Origin: Chloroflexota bacterium
GTDB taxonomy: Bacteria; Chloroflexota; Anaerolineae; Anaerolineales; UBA4823
Direction: 5' to 3'
Length of the DNA: 64,000 bases
Assembly (NCBI GenBank): GCA_029265355.1
Contig: JAJUJL010000009.1
Coordinates: 108,724-172,723, forward strand
Part shown: positions 62,668-64,000 of the stretch, piece by piece
Numbering within the stretch: the first letter of the stretch is position 1
How the letters are laid out: each line of letters begins with the position of its first letter
Translations under genes and position numbers: made by a program
The notes under the pieces: model-generated
The model's input: the letters and a program-made list of their open reading frames with translations, nothing else
What the model was told of the DNA's origin: nothing
Database searches by the model: none

Positions 62668-62696
62668 TTGACCTAATCGAATAAGGTCGGTAGAAT
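62668..62696 (+). promoter_or_regulatory. Promoter of the LivJ-like gene
   Basis: TTGACC (62668-62673), 17-base spacer, TAGAAT (62691-62696). The leader from about 62703 to the ATG is about 200 bases long. Confidence 0.75.
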
Positions 62697-62797
62697 CCTT
62701 CCGTTAAGATTTGTTTTACTTTTGAGATGTCCTTTTGGTTTGATTGACTGAGTGGAATTGCACATCCAAAGCCACGTTTTAGACTCATCAGGAGGTG

Positions 62798-62870
62798 ATG
62801 CCTGCCCGAAGAGAATTTTGCTGATTAAACGCTGTTCACACCCATCAAGCCGCGATGGGCTTGGATGAAC
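62798..62870 (+). promoter_or_regulatory. Structured 5' leader of the LivJ-like gene with a candidate leader peptide
   Basis: CAGGAGGTG precedes an ATG at 62798 that opens an 8-codon frame (MPARREFC, stop at 62822). A hairpin follows: GTTCA (62834-62838) with TGAAC (62866-62870) and, inside it, CCCATC (62841-62846) with GATGGG (62854-62859). Spacing between the Shine-Dalgarno sequence and ATG is short. A regulatory leader is possible, but it could be chance. Confidence 0.4.
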
Positions 62871-62904
62871 ACAACCCAATTTCACATTCTAAAAGGAGAA
62901 GAAG

Positions 62905-64000
62905 ATGAGCAAGAAGTTTTACCTGCTGTTGTCTGTACTGGTGATGGCCAGTATGCTGCTGGCAGCATGCGGTGCGCCACGCACACCTGAAGCGACCCAG
63001 CCGCCTGCCGAGACGCAGGCCCCCGAACCTGTAGCAACTGAACCACCTGCTGCTGCGGGAGAACCCGAAGCCTGCGCCTCAGATGCGTTTGGCTGCGCCG
63101 TGATCCCGTCTGGCGAGACAATCAAGATTGGCATGGGCGCGCCGATGACCGGCGATAACGCCCAGTTCGGCATCGATATCTCGCAAGGCGCCACCATCGC
63201 CGTGCAGGATGCTGGTGAATTCGAAGGCTTCAGCTTCGAGCTGGTTGCCGAAGATGACCAGGGCGCTCCTGAAGGCGGTGCAGCGGTTGCTAACAAGCTG
63301 GTTTCCGATCCAACCGTGGTAGCGATTGCCGGTCACATCTTCTCCGGCGCTACCCAGGCCGCCATCCCGATCTACGAACAGGCCGGCCTGCCCATGATGT
63401 CACCTTCCGCCACCAACCCAGCCTTGACCCAGTCCGGCTCCAAGGTCTTCAACCGCGTCGTCTTCACCGATGCAGCCCAGGGCAAGTTTGCAGCCGAATA
63501 CCTGTTCAACAAGCTTGGCTTCACCAAGATTGCTGTGATGCACGATGGACAGGCTTACGGCCAGGGTCTGGCTGAAGTGGTACGCGATACCTTCACCGCA
63601 CTGGGCGGCGAGGTGACTGACTTCCAGGCCATCACCCCCGGCGAGTCCGACTACTCCGCGCCGCTCTCCGCCATTGCCGCCAAGGCGCCCCAGGCGCTGT
63701 ACTACGGTGGTTACGTGGCCGAAGCCGTCGTGCTGGTCAACCAGATGAAATCCTCCGGCCTGACCGACACCGTCTTCTTCGGCTGCGATGGCACCTTTGG
63801 CCAGGACTACCTGGATCGCACCGGCGCCAACGGCGAGGGCTCTTACGCTGTTTCCCTGATCCCGCCCGCTTCTGACGCCAAGGCCAAGTTCGACGCCGCT
63901 TATGAAGCTGCCTTCGGACAGAAACCAGGCGTTCTCTCTCCCTATTCCTGGACAGCTTACGACTCCGCCGCCACGCTGGTCTACGCCATCAAACAGGTGG
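62905..64000 (+). CDS. Branched-chain amino acid-type ABC substrate-binding lipoprotein (LivJ-like), partial
   Basis: 365 codons visible before the right edge, from ATG 62905 with AAAAGGAGAAG upstream. The lipoprotein signal (LVMASMLLAACG) is followed by a Thr/Pro/Ala/Glu linker. The body matches the LivJ/LivK family: IKIGMGAPMTGDNAQFG, SQGATIAVQDAG, ELVAEDDQGAPEGG, GHIFSGATQAAIPIYEQAGLPMMSPSATNPALT and DGQAYGQGLAEVV. Such proteins bind Leu/Ile/Val or other amino acids, amides and small acids at the cell surface. It ends without a stop in the window. Permease genes are expected downstream. Confidence 0.93.
   Translation, partial: MSKKFYLLLSVLVMASMLLAACGAPRTPEATQPPAETQAPEPVATEPPAAAGEPEACASDAFGCAVIPSGETIKIGMGAPMTGDNAQFGIDISQGATIAVQDAGEFEGFSFELVAEDDQGAPEGGAAVANKLVSDPTVVAIAGHIFSGATQAAIPIYEQAGLPMMSPSATNPALTQSGSKVFNRVVFTDAAQGKFAAEYLFNKLGFTKIAVMHDGQAYGQGLAEVVRDTFTALGGEVTDFQAITPGESDYSAPLSAIAAKAPQALYYGGYVAEAVVLVNQMKSSGLTDTVFFGCDGTFGQDYLDRTGANGEGSYAVSLIPPASDAKAKFDAAYEAAFGQKPGVLSPYSWTAYDSAATLVYAIKQV

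Overview
The window reads as a chromosomal segment of a free-living bacterium, most likely Chloroflexota (Anaerolineae-like). This is an inference from lipoproteins with Thr/Pro/Ala/Glu-rich linkers, a Ser/Thr kinase ending in TolB-type propeller repeats, bacterial-type promoters and very long co-directional catabolic operons; there is no rRNA or other decisive marker. I see no insertion sequence, CRISPR array, tRNA or rRNA.

Layout. 1-6341 (minus): a YdcSTUV-type polyamine ABC transporter (ydcS, ydcT, ydcU, ydcV) followed by an Lrp/AsnC regulator, a putrescine aminotransferase and the start of a second transporter ATPase. 6342-7956: a c-di-GMP-I (GEMM) riboswitch with an overlapping terminator, the secreted, membrane-anchored protein it should control, and a gene-free stretch with hairpins. 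7957-11130: a PlsC-like acyltransferase and a large multi-domain membrane protein (zinc-finger-like motif, TM, LysM, unknown domain, TolB-like).

11135-28965 (minus): a LacI-regulated acid-sugar locus with three enolase-superfamily proteins, a LarA-like racemase, a fructuronate reductase-like SDR, a gluconokinase-like FGGY kinase, two Gfo/Idh/MocA dehydrogenases, two URO-D-family proteins, a cupin, an NCS1-like permease and an NMT1/THI5-type ABC transporter. Its promoter is followed by three tandem 12-bp operator units. 29009-39546 (minus): a KdgR-like IclR regulator followed by a GH88 unsaturated-uronyl hydrolase, SDR, KDG kinase, KDPG aldolase, an Old-Yellow-Enzyme family reductase, CoA transferase, enoyl-CoA hydratase, FAH-family hydrolase and zinc alcohol dehydrogenase. 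Divergent from it (39723-42827, plus) are a TIM-barrel isomerase, a MetE-like methyltransferase and an M20 peptidase. Together these regions look like a scavenging hub for uronates and aldonates.

42896-49682 (minus): an operon joining a complete ECF transporter (fused double ATPase, T and S components) to a methylthioadenosine-type phosphorylase, an MtnA-like isomerase and an amidohydrolase, read here as uptake and salvage of 5'-methylthioadenosine or a related nucleoside. 49861-51251 (plus): TupBC-type oxyanion transporter without its binding protein. 51274-53106: a DeoR-type HTH fused to a NosL-like cysteine-rich domain, divergent from a PCuAC copper chaperone and SCO1, suggesting a copper regulon. 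53158-64000: adenosine deaminase, Ser/Thr kinase, an internally duplicated coiled-coil/PH-like protein with a zinc ribbon, gyrB, a polytopic membrane protein, a cyclic-nucleotide-binding protein and a LivJ-like binding protein running off the right edge.
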